Shown piece after piece: positions 1 to 7,928 of a DNA stretch of 64,000 nt. The notes beneath the pieces are model-generated. The model worked only from the letters and a program-made list of their open reading frames with translations, was not told the origin of the DNA and did not search any database. Position 1 is the first letter of the stretch. The number at the start of each line of letters is the position of its first letter. Source of the DNA: Zhihengliuella alba (GTDB lineage: Bacteria; Actinomycetota; Actinomycetes; Actinomycetales; Micrococcaceae); the NCBI RefSeq assembly GCF_039538765.1, contig NZ_BAABCJ010000006.1:124001-188000 (forward strand), in the 5' to 3' direction. A program made the translations under genes and the position numbers.

Positions 1-849
1 GAGGTCGAGGACTCGCACCTGGCAGATGCCGCACTCGCCCTTGCGGCAGTCGGAGAGCATCGCCACGCCGGCGTTCTCCAGGGCCTCGAGGAGCGAGCAG
101 CCGGACGGCACCTCGGTCCGCACGCCCAGACGCGGGACCTGGACAGTGAACGGTTCGGCGTCGAACCAGCCCGAGTTGCCGAACGTCTCGTAGCGCAGGC
201 TGCTGGGTTCGCGGCCGGCCCCGGCCCAGCTGCGCCGGACCGCGTCCATCAGGCGGATGGGCCCGCACATGTACAGCTCGGCGTCGGCCGGGGCGCCCTG
301 CACGAGCCCCGGGACGTCGAACCGGCCCGATTCGTCGTCGGCGTGCAGCTCCAGCCTGTCGCCGTGCTCGGCCTCGAGCTCATCCACGTAGGCCATGGCC
401 TCGCGGCTGCGCCCGACGTAGTGGAGCCGGTAGTCCGCTCTGACGGACTTCAGCACGGCTGCCATGTGCGCGATCGCAGTGATGCCGATGCCGCCTGCGA
501 CCAGCACGTACGCCGGTGCCCCGATGCGCAGGGGGAAGTTCTGGAGCGGCTGGGTCATCCGCAGGCGGTCGCCCGGCTCCAGCGTGTGCATGAACTGGGA
601 GCCGCCGCGCGAGTCCTTCGTCCTCAGCACGCTGATCGCCAGCCGGCGGCCCTCGTCGACCGACTCCACGACGGAGTACGAGCGCCGGACGGGGTCGCCG
701 TCCAGCTCCAGGCTCACGTCCACGTGACTGCCCGGCGACGCCGCCACGGGCTGCTCCGGTTCGACGACGATCCGGCGGATTCCGCGCGCGACGGTCCGGG
801 CCTCGACGACCACTGCGTCCTGCCATACGTCCTGACTGGTGACTGCCAT
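1..849 (-). CDS. vanB: Vanillate O-demethylase-type oxidoreductase (reductase subunit), partial at left edge
   Basis: Electron-transfer partner that would pass electrons from NAD(P)H through a flavin and a [2Fe-2S] cluster to the Rieske oxygenase encoded just upstream. 283 codons are visible and the 3' end lies outside the window. Domains in order: N-terminal flavin-binding barrel with RRSYS (residues 55-59), a nucleotide-binding segment VLVAGGIGIT (115-124), and a C-terminal plant-type ferredoxin whose cluster motif C268-x4-C273-x2-C276 sits at the edge; the fourth Cys must lie beyond it. This order is that of phthalate-dioxygenase-reductase family proteins such as VanB. The ATG at 849 has a strong GGGAGGAG ribosome-binding site and follows vanA by 22 nt, so the two are cotranscribed. 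The substrate is inferred from the partner. Confidence 0.82.
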   Translation of the reverse strand, partial: MAVTSQDVWQDAVVVEARTVARGIRRIVVEPEQPVAASPGSHVDVSLELDGDPVRRSYSVVESVDEGRRLAISVLRTKDSRGGSQFMHTLEPGDRLRMTQPLQNFPLRIGAPAYVLVAGGIGITAIAHMAAVLKSVRADYRLHYVGRSREAMAYVDELEAEHGDRLELHADDESGRFDVPGLVQGAPADAELYMCGPIRLMDAVRRSWAGAGREPSSLRYETFGNSGWFDAEPFTVQVPRLGVRTEVPSGCSLLEALENAGVAMLSDCRKGECGICQVRVLDL

Positions 850-871
850 GGTTCCGTGTCTCCTCCCGGGT

Positions 872-1981
872 TCAGGCGCGTGCGCCCGAACGCCCCTCGG
901 CGGCGAGCATGCCGTCGAGGATGCGCCGCACCCACATGCTGCCGGCGTCGATGTTCAGGGAGTAGAACTCGTGATCGGGGTTGGCGTCGATCGCTTCCTG
1001 CTGCGCCTGGAGCATGGCCTCGTCCTCGCCGAACACCCCGTGCACGCCGTTGCGGAGCTGAGTGGTGATGAGCTGGCTGTCGAGCCGGTAGTTGCGCATG
1101 AAGGCCCAGAAGTAGTGCGAGGTGCGGTCGGTCTCCGGGGTGATGGTGTTCATGACGTACCCATTGACGCCCTGGCTGCGGTCCCCGCGCTCCGCCCCGG
1201 TCCCCGCCTTGGCCACTCCCACATCGATGCGGATCGTCGAGGGCGCCTCGAAGTGGATGATCTGCCACCGGTCCACCCGGCCCTCGAATCCGGGGAACTT
1301 GTCCCGCATGTTCTTCAGCCAGAACGGCGGGGCGTCGATGTCGAACATCCAGCGCGAGACCGTGACGGTGTTCCCGTCGTGGACGGTCTCGAATTCCGAC
1401 TCGCTCAGCTCCTCCTGCCCGATCGAGGACGAATGCACGAACTCCTCGTGGGTCAGGTCCATGAGGTTGTCCAGGATCAGCTGGTAGTTGCAGTCCGCGT
1501 GGATCGTCTCCCCGTCGCCGGCCCACTCCGGGTCGGTCATCTGGGACATGTCCGGGACGGCGTCCGGATCGGCGAGCAGCGGATCCCCCAGCCAGACCCA
1601 GACATAGCGGTAGCGCTCCACGACCGGGTAGGAGGGGACTGCGGCGCTGGGATTGACCGTCTCCTGCGCCGGCATGGAGATGCAACGGCCGGCCGAGTTG
1701 TAGACGATGCCGTGATACGGGCACTGGATCCCGTCTCGGCCAGTGGTCTTGCCCAGCGACAGCGGGGCGAGCCGGTGCCAGCAGGCGTCTGCGAGCGCCA
1801 CGGCCCGCCCGTCCTCCGTGCGGTAGAGGGCCAGAGGCCGATTGGCGATGCGCCGCGACATGGGCTTCCGGGTGACCTCGTGGTCCCATGCGGCCACGTA
1901 CCAGGCGTTCAACGGGTGGGGGAAGACCTTCGCAGCAACGCTGCCCTGTTCGGTCGCGGGTCGACTTGCGGTCGTTGTCAT
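872..1981 (-). CDS. vanA: Rieske non-heme iron oxygenase, vanillate O-demethylase alpha subunit-like
   Basis: Terminal oxygenase expected to O-demethylate vanillate or a similar methoxylated aromatic acid to protocatechuate plus formaldehyde. The 369-residue protein has a Rieske [2Fe-2S] motif C67-W-H69 / C87-P-Y-H90 and the mononuclear iron site D175-x2-H178-x4-H183. The N-terminal NAWYVAAW stretch is typical of VanA relatives. I chose ATG 1981 because GAAAGGTG stands upstream of it; the frame stays open 47 codons further, but that stretch crosses the operator region and has no good start. It is transcribed leftward into vanB. Two palindromes at 2006-2063 probably regulate both. Dicamba-demethylase-like or other methoxybenzoate substrates remain possible. 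Confidence 0.8.
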   Translation of the reverse strand: MTTTASRPATEQGSVAAKVFPHPLNAWYVAAWDHEVTRKPMSRRIANRPLALYRTEDGRAVALADACWHRLAPLSLGKTTGRDGIQCPYHGIVYNSAGRCISMPAQETVNPSAAVPSYPVVERYRYVWVWLGDPLLADPDAVPDMSQMTDPEWAGDGETIHADCNYQLILDNLMDLTHEEFVHSSSIGQEELSESEFETVHDGNTVTVSRWMFDIDAPPFWLKNMRDKFPGFEGRVDRWQIIHFEAPSTIRIDVGVAKAGTGAERGDRSQGVNGYVMNTITPETDRTSHYFWAFMRNYRLDSQLITTQLRNGVHGVFGEDEAMLQAQQEAIDANPDHEFYSLNIDAGSMWVRRILDGMLAAEGRSGARA

Positions 1982-2005
1982 GGCGTTCGCACCTTTCGGG
2001 AGCCG

Positions 2006-2024
2006 ACTATCTATATCGATAGTT
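2006..2024 (-). promoter_or_regulatory. Operator-like palindrome 1 upstream of vanAB
   Basis: Inverted repeat ACTATC-TATATC-GATAGT, 25 nt upstream of the vanA start. Read on the minus strand it matches the second site at 2044-2063 in most positions (AACTA-C-ATAT--ATAGT shared). It resembles in outline the AACTAnC...TAGnT site I recall for the PadR-type VanR of Corynebacterium glutamicum; the regulator itself is not in the window. Confidence 0.6.
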
Positions 2025-2043
2025 ATGTTCTGCGTCACACAAT

Positions 2044-2063
2044 AACTATGCATATAGGTAGTT
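2044..2063 (-). promoter_or_regulatory. Operator-like palindrome 2 upstream of vanAB
   Basis: Imperfect palindrome with arms AACTA/TAGTT around GCATAT, centred about 39 bp from site 1 and lying in an AT-rich island inside GC-rich DNA. Two like-oriented copies fit binding of two repressor dimers over or next to the promoter. Confidence 0.58.
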
Positions 2064-2125
2064 GGCAATGGCTGCGCCGAATCACCGATGCCCACGCGAT
2101 CCGCGCCGGAGGGCTGACGCACAGA

Positions 2126-2183
2126 AGCCCGCGTCGTCGACCCCGGGCCGCCCCTCGGGCGACCCGCGTCGACAACGCGGGCT
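2126..2183 (-). terminator. Hairpin downstream of the cpdA-like gene
   Basis: Arms AGCCCGCGTcGTCGA and TCGACaACGCGGGCT pair over 15 positions with one mismatch, loop about 28 nt. It lies 75 nt past the stop of the phosphodiesterase and before the vanAB operators, so it probably isolates the two units. There is no long T-tract. Confidence 0.5.
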
Positions 2184-2257
2184 CTTCGTGGGCCCCTGGG
2201 GCCCTGGACTCAAACGGTCACGGCGTCAGATGGACCTGGGCCCGGACGCCTCTGGCT

Positions 2258-3223
2258 TCAGACGCTGCTTCGCTCCCCCGCCGACCGGTGGCGCGCGGCG
2301 CCGGTCTCCGCGCCGCCGTCGTACTCGATCCCGTGCTGGTGCAGCCGCTCCTGGACCTCGGCCGGCGTGAGGACGTCGCCGAAGCTCTCCCCGCCAGCCG
2401 CCGGGACGACCGAGTGGACCACCGTCTCGGGGAACACGTGCACCAGGTTGTAGGCCTGGGCCGAGTCCCGGCCGCGCGTGCCGCGGATGCCCGTGGCCGG
2501 GTCGACGGCGGCCGCGAGGTCCTGCGTGTAGCAGGTCGCCGAGGCGACCGAGACCGGGATGCCGGCGAAGGTGGCGCTGGTCGAATAGTGGAGATGTCCG
2601 CCAAGGATGGCCCGGATGTCGGTGCCCTCCAGCACCTCCGCGAGCGCCGCCTGGCCGCGGAGCTCCACGAGGATCGCGAGCGGCTGGACCGACGGGACCG
2701 GCGGGTGGTGCAGCGCCAGGATGGTCCCCTCCGGGGCCGACGAGGAGAGCTCCGCGGCGAGCCAGTCGAGCTGCTCGGGCGAGACCTCGCCGTGGTGCGC
2801 GCCCGGGACGCTGGTGTCCAGCACGATCACGCGCAGGCCGCCCAGCCAGTGGACGGCGTCGAGGGGCGCGAAGCTCGGCTCCTCGTCCAGGAGACCCTGC
2901 CGGAGCGCGGCGCGGTCGTCGTGATTGCCCATCGCCCAGATGACGCTGGCGCCCATGCTCTCCGCCGCGGGCTCGACGATGGCCCGCAGCTTGGCGTAGG
3001 CCTCCGGGGCACCCTTGTCCGCGAGGTCCCCGGTGAAGATCAGCGCCTCCGGGCGGCATCCCGAGGCCTCCAGGTCCGCGAAGACCAACTGGAGCCTCGC
3101 CTCCGCGTCGATGGTTCCGCCGAGCGCCACATCCTCGGCCGTGAGGTGGGTGTCGCTGATGTGGAGCAGGAAGTGCTCCGGGCGCGGATGCTCGGGAGTG
3201 TGTGCCGACCGTCGAGTGGTCAT
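2258..3223 (-). CDS. cpdA: Metallophosphoesterase, 3',5'-cyclic-AMP phosphodiesterase (CpdA)-like
   Basis: Calcineurin-like phosphoesterase, 321 residues, cytoplasmic (no signal peptide). The binuclear metal motifs occur in family order: D24-x-H26 (ISDTHL), G-D65 (FTGDL), G-N-H-D101 (MGNHD) and a late GGHLHY. With the compact length this fits the class III cyclic nucleotide phosphodiesterases CpdA/Rv0805. Hydrolysis of cAMP is the family inference; Rv0805-type enzymes also act on 2',3'-cyclic nucleotides and phosphodiesters, so the true substrate is open. The gene stands alone, divergent from nadE across 195 bp. The start ATG 3223 is preceded by AAGGA at a rather long distance. Confidence 0.78.
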   Translation of the reverse strand: MTTRRSAHTPEHPRPEHFLLHISDTHLTAEDVALGGTIDAEARLQLVFADLEASGCRPEALIFTGDLADKGAPEAYAKLRAIVEPAAESMGASVIWAMGNHDDRAALRQGLLDEEPSFAPLDAVHWLGGLRVIVLDTSVPGAHHGEVSPEQLDWLAAELSSSAPEGTILALHHPPVPSVQPLAILVELRGQAALAEVLEGTDIRAILGGHLHYSTSATFAGIPVSVASATCYTQDLAAAVDPATGIRGTRGRDSAQAYNLVHVFPETVVHSVVPAAGGESFGDVLTPAEVQERLHQHGIEYDGGAETGAARHRSAGERSSV

Positions 3224-3417
3224 GTCCAGTCAATCCTTCACGGATCGCTCAGTGGCCGTATGGCCGCTTCCATTCGTTACAACACGCGGGACTGCGCGAT
3301 GCTTCCCTCCCCATCCAAACAAGTGAGATCGACGGGTCAAGTGTTTCCCCGTGAATCTGAGGTTTTGTTTTGGTTACGTCTAGCCGCCACCGACCCCGCC
3401 GCCGGTATGCTGGCGCC

Positions 3418-4239
3418 ATGCGTGAGTTGCAGGCGAAGATCATCCAGGAAATGGGCGTCAAGCCGGAGATCGATCCGGCGGAGGAGGTGGCGCGCCGCGT
3501 CCAGTTCCTCAAGGACTACCAGCTCGCCACCGGGACCAAGGGCTTCGTGCTCGGCATCTCCGGCGGCGTCGACTCCACGCTCGGCGGGCGGCTGGCTCAG
3601 CTCGCGGTCGACGAGCTGCGTGCCGAGGGGCACGAGTCCGACTTCGTCGCCGTCCGGCTGCCGTACGGCGTCCAGGCGGACGAGGACGACGCGCAGCTGG
3701 CCCTCGACTTCATCCAGCCGACCACCACCTGGACCTACAACGTCAAGCCCGGCGTGGACGGGCTCCAGGACGAGTTCCGGACGACGACGGGCCGGGAGAT
3801 CACCGACTTCAATCGCGGCAACATCAAGGCCCGCATCCGCATGGTGGCCCAGTACGCGCTGGCCGGCGAGCGCGGCCTGCTGGTGCTCGGCACCGACCAG
3901 GGCGCCGAATCGGTCACCGGCTTCTTCACCAAGTTCGGCGACGGCGGGGCCGACATCCTGCCGCTCTTCGGGCTCAACAAGCGCCAGGTGCGCCAGGTGG
4001 TGAAGCACCTGGGCGCCCCGGAGCAACTGTGGGCCAAGGTGCCCACGGCCGACCTGCTGGACGACCAGCCCGGCCGCGCCGACGAGGACGAGCTCGGCAT
4101 CAGCTACGAGCACATCGACGACTATCTCGAGGGGCGCCAGATCCCGGCCGACGAGGCCGAGAAGATCGAGAAGCGCTACCTCGCCACCCGGCACAAGCGC
4201 ACCGTGCCGGTGACCGTCTTCGACGAGTGGTGGCGCTGA
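3418..4239 (+). CDS. nadE: Ammonia-dependent NAD+ synthetase
   Basis: Last step of NAD+ synthesis: amidates deamido-NAD+ using ATP and ammonia. 273 residues, close to the usual length of about 275 for the stand-alone ammonia-dependent form, with no glutaminase domain. The PP-loop SGGVDST lies at residues 44-50, followed by the conserved RLPYG, GTDQGAES and GLNKRQVR segments. I chose ATG 3418: a -10-like TATGCT (3406-3411) ends 6 nt before it and there is no Shine-Dalgarno sequence, which suggests a leaderless transcript. An upstream GTG at 3370 would add 16 unconserved residues. The gene is monocistronic and convergent with thiG. Confidence 0.95.
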   Translation: MRELQAKIIQEMGVKPEIDPAEEVARRVQFLKDYQLATGTKGFVLGISGGVDSTLGGRLAQLAVDELRAEGHESDFVAVRLPYGVQADEDDAQLALDFIQPTTTWTYNVKPGVDGLQDEFRTTTGREITDFNRGNIKARIRMVAQYALAGERGLLVLGTDQGAESVTGFFTKFGDGGADILPLFGLNKRQVRQVVKHLGAPEQLWAKVPTADLLDDQPGRADEDELGISYEHIDDYLEGRQIPADEAEKIEKRYLATRHKRTVPVTVFDEWWR

Positions 4240-4269
4240 GCCTCCCCTGAGTCAGACGGACGGCGTTCG

Positions 4270-5160
4270 TCAGCCAGCCGAGCCGACCAGGCCGGCCATC
4301 GGCGATGAGGCCTGCGCGTGCTCGCGCTTGGGGATCCGGCCTGCGCCGCGGGCCAGCCGACCCGCGGCCACCGCGTGCCGGAAGGCCGCGGCCATCCGGA
4401 CGGGGTCCTGCGCGCGGGTGACCGCGGTGGCGAGGAGCACGGCGTCGCACCCCAGCTCCATGGCCAGGGCGGCGTCCGAGGCCGTGCCGATGCCGGCGTC
4501 GAGCACCACCGGAACGGACGCACGGGAGACGATCAGCTCGATGTTGTGCGGGTTGAGGACGCCGAGGCCCGTGCCGATCGGCGCGCCCAGCGGCATGACG
4601 GCGGCCGCCCCCACCTGCTCGAGGCGCAGCGCGAGCACCGGATCGTCGTTGGTGTAGGCGAAGACCTTGAACCCGCGGCCCACGAGCTGCTCAGTCGCGT
4701 CGAGCAGCTCCACCGCGTCCGGCAGCAGGGTCTCCTCGTCGGCGACGACCTCCAGCTTCACCCAGTCCGTCCCGAGGGCCTCGCGCGCCAGCTCCGCCGT
4801 GAGCACCGCGTCCCGGGCCGTGAAGCAGCCGGCAGTGTTGGGCAGCACGCGGATGCCGAGGTCCTCGAGCAGCTCGAACAGGGAGCTTCCGGTCTCGGGG
4901 CTGTAGCGCCGCATGGCCACGGTGGTCAGCTCGGTGCCGGACGCCTGCAGCGCCGCGCCGAGCCCGTCGAGACTGGGCGCGCCTCCCGTGCCCATGATGA
5001 GGCGCGAGCCGAGTGCGACGCCGTCGATCACCAGCGGATCGACGGGTGCGGTGTTCGCGGCGAACCCGGGCGCACTGTCTGTAGCTACAGACAATCCGGT
5101 CGGGGCCGCACTCCCGGAGGTGATGCTCCCGGATGTGGTGCTCTCTGATGTGGTCTGCAT
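4270..5160 (-). CDS. thiG: Thiazole synthase
   Basis: Forms the thiazole phosphate of thiamine from 1-deoxyxylulose-5-phosphate, dehydroglycine and ThiS-thiocarboxylate. 296 residues with the Schiff-base lysine in DWVKLEV (K135), the MPLGAPIG loop and the phosphate-binding DAGIGT segment. The first 40 residues are a Ser/Thr/Ala-rich extension with TTSGS-like repeats not found in most ThiG proteins of about 255 residues; the conserved part begins near DPLVIDG. Last gene of thiO-thiS-thiG, two nucleotides after thiS, so under the TPP riboswitch at 6692-6774. Confidence 0.95.
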   Translation of the reverse strand: MQTTSESTTSGSITSGSAAPTGLSVATDSAPGFAANTAPVDPLVIDGVALGSRLIMGTGGAPSLDGLGAALQASGTELTTVAMRRYSPETGSSLFELLEDLGIRVLPNTAGCFTARDAVLTAELAREALGTDWVKLEVVADEETLLPDAVELLDATEQLVGRGFKVFAYTNDDPVLALRLEQVGAAAVMPLGAPIGTGLGVLNPHNIELIVSRASVPVVLDAGIGTASDAALAMELGCDAVLLATAVTRAQDPVRMAAAFRHAVAAGRLARGAGRIPKREHAQASSPMAGLVGSAG

Positions 5161-5162
5161 GG

Positions 5163-5399
5163 TCAGCCTCCCTGGACGGCGGTCAGGATCTCGATGTCGG
5201 TGCCGTCGACGACGGCGGTGCGGCTCCAGCTGCTGCGCGGCACGACGCCGGCGTCCACCGCCACCGCCACGCCGAGCCGACGCCCGTCGCGGGGGCTGCC
5301 GGCGTCGTCGAGCTCGCGGCCGATGGTGAGTGCGACGACGTCGCGCAGCGTCGCGCCGTCGTCGAGGACCGCCGGGCGGCCGTTGATGCTGACGTTCAC
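5163..5399 (-). CDS. thiS: Sulfur carrier protein ThiS
   Basis: Small ubiquitin-fold sulfur carrier for thiazole formation: 78 residues with beta-grasp pattern and the obligatory C-terminal Gly-Gly that is adenylated and thiocarboxylated. It starts at GTG 5399 with AAGGAG seven nt upstream, and the GTG overlaps the thiO stop (GTGA). ThiF, which would load it with sulfur, is not in the window. Confidence 0.93.
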   Translation of the reverse strand: MNVSINGRPAVLDDGATLRDVVALTIGRELDDAGSPRDGRRLGVAVAVDAGVVPRSSWSRTAVVDGTDIEILTAVQGG

Positions 5400-6682
5400 A
5401 GGGTGCTCCTTGCGGGGGTGGGTCGGGCCGGCTGCAACACCGGCCGGGAGAAGCGGTCGGGGCGGAAGGGCGCGAGATCGAGGGAGCCCAGCTCGCGTGG
5501 GCTCTGCTCGTGTGGGTCCAGCTCGAGTGGGCCCTGCTCCACGAGGTCGGCGCAGATCCTGGCCGCCGCCGGGGACAGCAGGACGCCGTGGCGGAAGAAG
5601 CCGGTCGCGATCACGAGCCCGGGGACATCGCTCCCGTCCGCCCGGCGGCAGCGGCCCAGCAGTGGCGCGTTGTCCGGGGTCCCCGGCCGCGCACGGCTGG
5701 TGACCTCGACGAGCTCCAGCTCGGCGACGGCGGGGACCAGGGCCTGGGCGTCGCGCAGCAGCTCGTACACGCCGCCGGCGCTCGGTCCGGGCGCCGAGTC
5801 CTCGCGCTGGGTGGCGCCGATGACCACCGTCCCGTCCTCCCGCGGGACCAGGTAGACCGGCCGTCCGTGGACGAGCCCGCGGACCGTGTGCTGCACCAGC
5901 GGGCGCAGGCGCTCCGGGACGCGCAGTCGCAGGATGTCGCCGTGGACCGGCCTCAGCCGCAGGTCCAGCCCGGCGGGCAGGCCCGCCACGGCCGAAGCCC
6001 CGAGACCGGCGGCCAGCACCGTCTCGTCCGCCTCGACTCGCTCGGCGGAGCGCAGTTCGGCGCACCTCAGCTCCGCGCCCGTGACCCGCTCGGGGTCCGC
6101 CGGGTCGGTGTGCAGGAGTTCCACGGCGGTCGCCGCCACCGTGCGCACGTGCGGCAGGGCGGCCAGCGCCGCCCGCAGCGAGGCCACCATGGCGCGCGGG
6201 TCGATCTGGTGGTCGCCCGGGGCCACCTGGGCGCTGGTGAGGCCGGGGCTGAGGAGCGGCTCCCGCCGTCGGGCCTCGCGGGTGCCGAGGTGCTCCACCT
6301 CGAGGCCGTTGGCGCGCTGGGCGGCGGCGAGGTCGGCGAGCGCGGCGCGGTCGGCGGAGTCGAGGCCGACCACCATCGTGGGGGTCCGCCGGTAGGCGGG
6401 ATCGGTGCCGCCGGCCGCCGCGAGGTCGCGGACGAATCCCGGATAGGCGGCGGCGGACACCAGCGTCAGCTGGAGCAGGTCCTGCTCCTGGTAGTGGAAC
6501 TCGCTCACCGGAGCCAGCATGCCCGCGGCGGCGAAGCTCGCCCCGCCGCCGGGATCCGGATCGGCGAGCGTGACGGGGTGGCCGCGCCGCGCGAGCTCCC
6601 ACGCGGTCGACAGGCCGACGACGCCCCCGCCGAGCACGAGGGCGCGCGCGGCGGCGCCGGGCGATGGCGCGTACAGGTTCAT
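5396..6682 (-). CDS. thiO: Glycine oxidase ThiO
   Basis: FAD enzyme that oxidises glycine to iminoglycine (dehydroglycine), the aerobic route to the thiazole precursor. 428 residues; dinucleotide-binding GGGVVGLSTAWELARRG near residue 18, the GASFAAAGMLAP segment and the C-terminal ATGFFRHGVLLSP motif of DAO-family glycine oxidases. The last 50 residues extend past the family core and contain an E-[LQ]-x-P pentapeptide pattern encoded by a 15-bp tandem repeat (5489-5548). First gene of the thiamine operon; its SD is the GTAGGGAGG at the 3' end of the TPP aptamer. Confidence 0.92.
   Translation of the reverse strand: MNLYAPSPGAAARALVLGGGVVGLSTAWELARRGHPVTLADPDPGGGASFAAAGMLAPVSEFHYQEQDLLQLTLVSAAAYPGFVRDLAAAGGTDPAYRRTPTMVVGLDSADRAALADLAAAQRANGLEVEHLGTREARRREPLLSPGLTSAQVAPGDHQIDPRAMVASLRAALAALPHVRTVAATAVELLHTDPADPERVTGAELRCAELRSAERVEADETVLAAGLGASAVAGLPAGLDLRLRPVHGDILRLRVPERLRPLVQHTVRGLVHGRPVYLVPREDGTVVIGATQREDSAPGPSAGGVYELLRDAQALVPAVAELELVEVTSRARPGTPDNAPLLGRCRRADGSDVPGLVIATGFFRHGVLLSPAAARICADLVEQGPLELDPHEQSPRELGSLDLAPFRPDRFSRPVLQPARPTPARSTL
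5489..5548 (-). repeat. 15-bp in-frame tandem repeat inside thiO
   Basis: Four diverged 15-bp units (first CAGCTCGCGTGGGCT, third CAGCTCGAGTGGGCC) give a five-residue pattern E-L/Q-x-P-x in the C-terminal tail of ThiO. The period keeps the reading frame. Confidence 0.7.
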
Positions 6683-6691
6683 GAGGAGTCC

Positions 6692-6774
6692 TCCCTACGC
6701 CGGTCTCAACCGGATCAGGTTCTTACGGTCGGCGCCGAACGCCCTCTCAGCCCGTGGCCGGGCTCCCGTGGAGT
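6692..6774 (-). promoter_or_regulatory. TPP riboswitch (THI element) controlling thiOSG
   Basis: Read on the minus strand, the region has the conserved aptamer blocks in order: ACGGGAGCCC, GGGCTGAGAGGG, GACCGT, GAACCTGATCCGG and the 3' CCGGCGTAGGGA. The final GTAGGGAGG doubles as the thiO ribosome-binding site, so TPP binding would block translation initiation. A -10 TAGACT (about 6780-6785) puts the transcript start at the 5' end of the aptamer and overlaps the stop codon of the upstream CPBP gene. Confidence 0.93.
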
Positions 6775-6781
6775 CTCCAGT

Positions 6782-7798
6782 CTATGGCGTACGGCACACC
6801 GGCAAAATCGGGGCGCCCGTGTTGCGTCCGCCGTCGTGCGCGCCGCCGCCGTCGTGCTCGCCGGCGTCGCGGGACCACCAGCGGCGCTTACGCGCCACGA
6901 TCGCCGTGTAGGCGAGGGTCAGCCCCACGGAGACGACCACGGCGAGCGGCTCGATCTCCGTGGCGTTCAGATCCGCGAGCCCGAACGCCCCGAGCGCGAA
7001 GACCGTGCAGTTACCGACGACGTGCAGGCCGATGGCCGCCTCGAGCCCGCCGGTGCGCCAGGTCAGCCAGCCGGCGGCGAGGGCGAAGACCAGGATGTCC
7101 GTCTGCCCGGCCCAGTCGTAGGCGTGGCCCAGCACGAACAACGGCGCCGGCAGCAGGATCGCCCAGGCCGGGTGCCGCAGCCAGGAGCCGATGGCCTGCA
7201 TCAGCAGGCCCCTGAACGCGTACTCCTCGGCCGCCGCCTGGAACGGCACCACGAGGACGGCGATGAGCAGCAGCCACAGGCCCTGCCCGGTGAGCAGGGG
7301 CCCGCCGTCGAGCACGCCGCCGGGCAGTCCCTCGGGCGCCTCGCCGGGCGGAGCCACCAGCAGTCCCACCGTGTTGACCACGGCGTGGAGGACGACGGCG
7401 ACGGCCGCGCACCGGGCGAGCAGCCCCCAGCGGAGGCGCCCGACGACCGACGAGACGGAGCCAGCCGGCCTCCACCCGCCGACGCGCACGCCCAGCAGGA
7501 CCGCCGGCAGTCCCGCCGCGAGCATCAGCAGCATGACCAGGGCGGTGGCCGGATCGTGCAGGTCGCCCGGCCCGGCCGCCGTCAGCGCCTCGTCCAGCGA
7601 GACCCCGAGCCCCGGGGCGGCCAGCGAGACGAGGACAGCCGCGACGCCGAGGACCAGCACGATCGCGCACCAGACGCCGAGCGTCGTGACGAGGGCCAGG
7701 AGGGGCCGCCACCAACGGTAGGACCGGTACCGGCGGGCCAGCCGATGGAAGGGCAGCGGGGTGTTCATGCGCTCTGCGGCGCTCAGGCGAGCCGTCAT
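6782..7798 (-). CDS. CPBP-family (CAAX/Abi) intramembrane metalloprotease
   Basis: Polytopic membrane protein of 338 residues with about eight hydrophobic segments. It carries the CPBP catalytic motifs: EEYAFRG (EExxxR), FVLGHAYD and IGLHVVGN in the last third. Members include type II CAAX-prenyl-protease-like enzymes and bacteriocin-immunity proteins; the substrate cannot be told here. The start is ATG 7798, with MNTPL (7768) as the alternative. CAGGCT lies 6 nt before the start. It is divergent from the histidine kinase gene, and its stop overlaps the promoter of the thiO riboswitch. Confidence 0.85.
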   Translation of the reverse strand: MTARLSAAERMNTPLPFHRLARRYRSYRWWRPLLALVTTLGVWCAIVLVLGVAAVLVSLAAPGLGVSLDEALTAAGPGDLHDPATALVMLLMLAAGLPAVLLGVRVGGWRPAGSVSSVVGRLRWGLLARCAAVAVVLHAVVNTVGLLVAPPGEAPEGLPGGVLDGGPLLTGQGLWLLLIAVLVVPFQAAAEEYAFRGLLMQAIGSWLRHPAWAILLPAPLFVLGHAYDWAGQTDILVFALAAGWLTWRTGGLEAAIGLHVVGNCTVFALGAFGLADLNATEIEPLAVVVSVGLTLAYTAIVARKRRWWSRDAGEHDGGGAHDGGRNTGAPILPVCRTP

Positions 7799-7928
7799 GG
7801 AACCAGCCTGGGCCGGTGGCGGCCGCGGCGGTATCGGCCGCGCGTCCCCTCTTGCCTGCCGGAGGGATGAGGCAGGTTCATCCTCTTGGACGACACCGGG
7901 AGGCGGATGCGGTCCCTACGCTGGGGGC

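Noticed and set aside
839..4003. A plus-strand open frame of over 1000 codons across vanAB, cpdA and nadE
   Set aside because: It is antisense to well-supported genes with intact motifs and has the Arg/Gly/Asp-rich composition of high-GC shadow frames.
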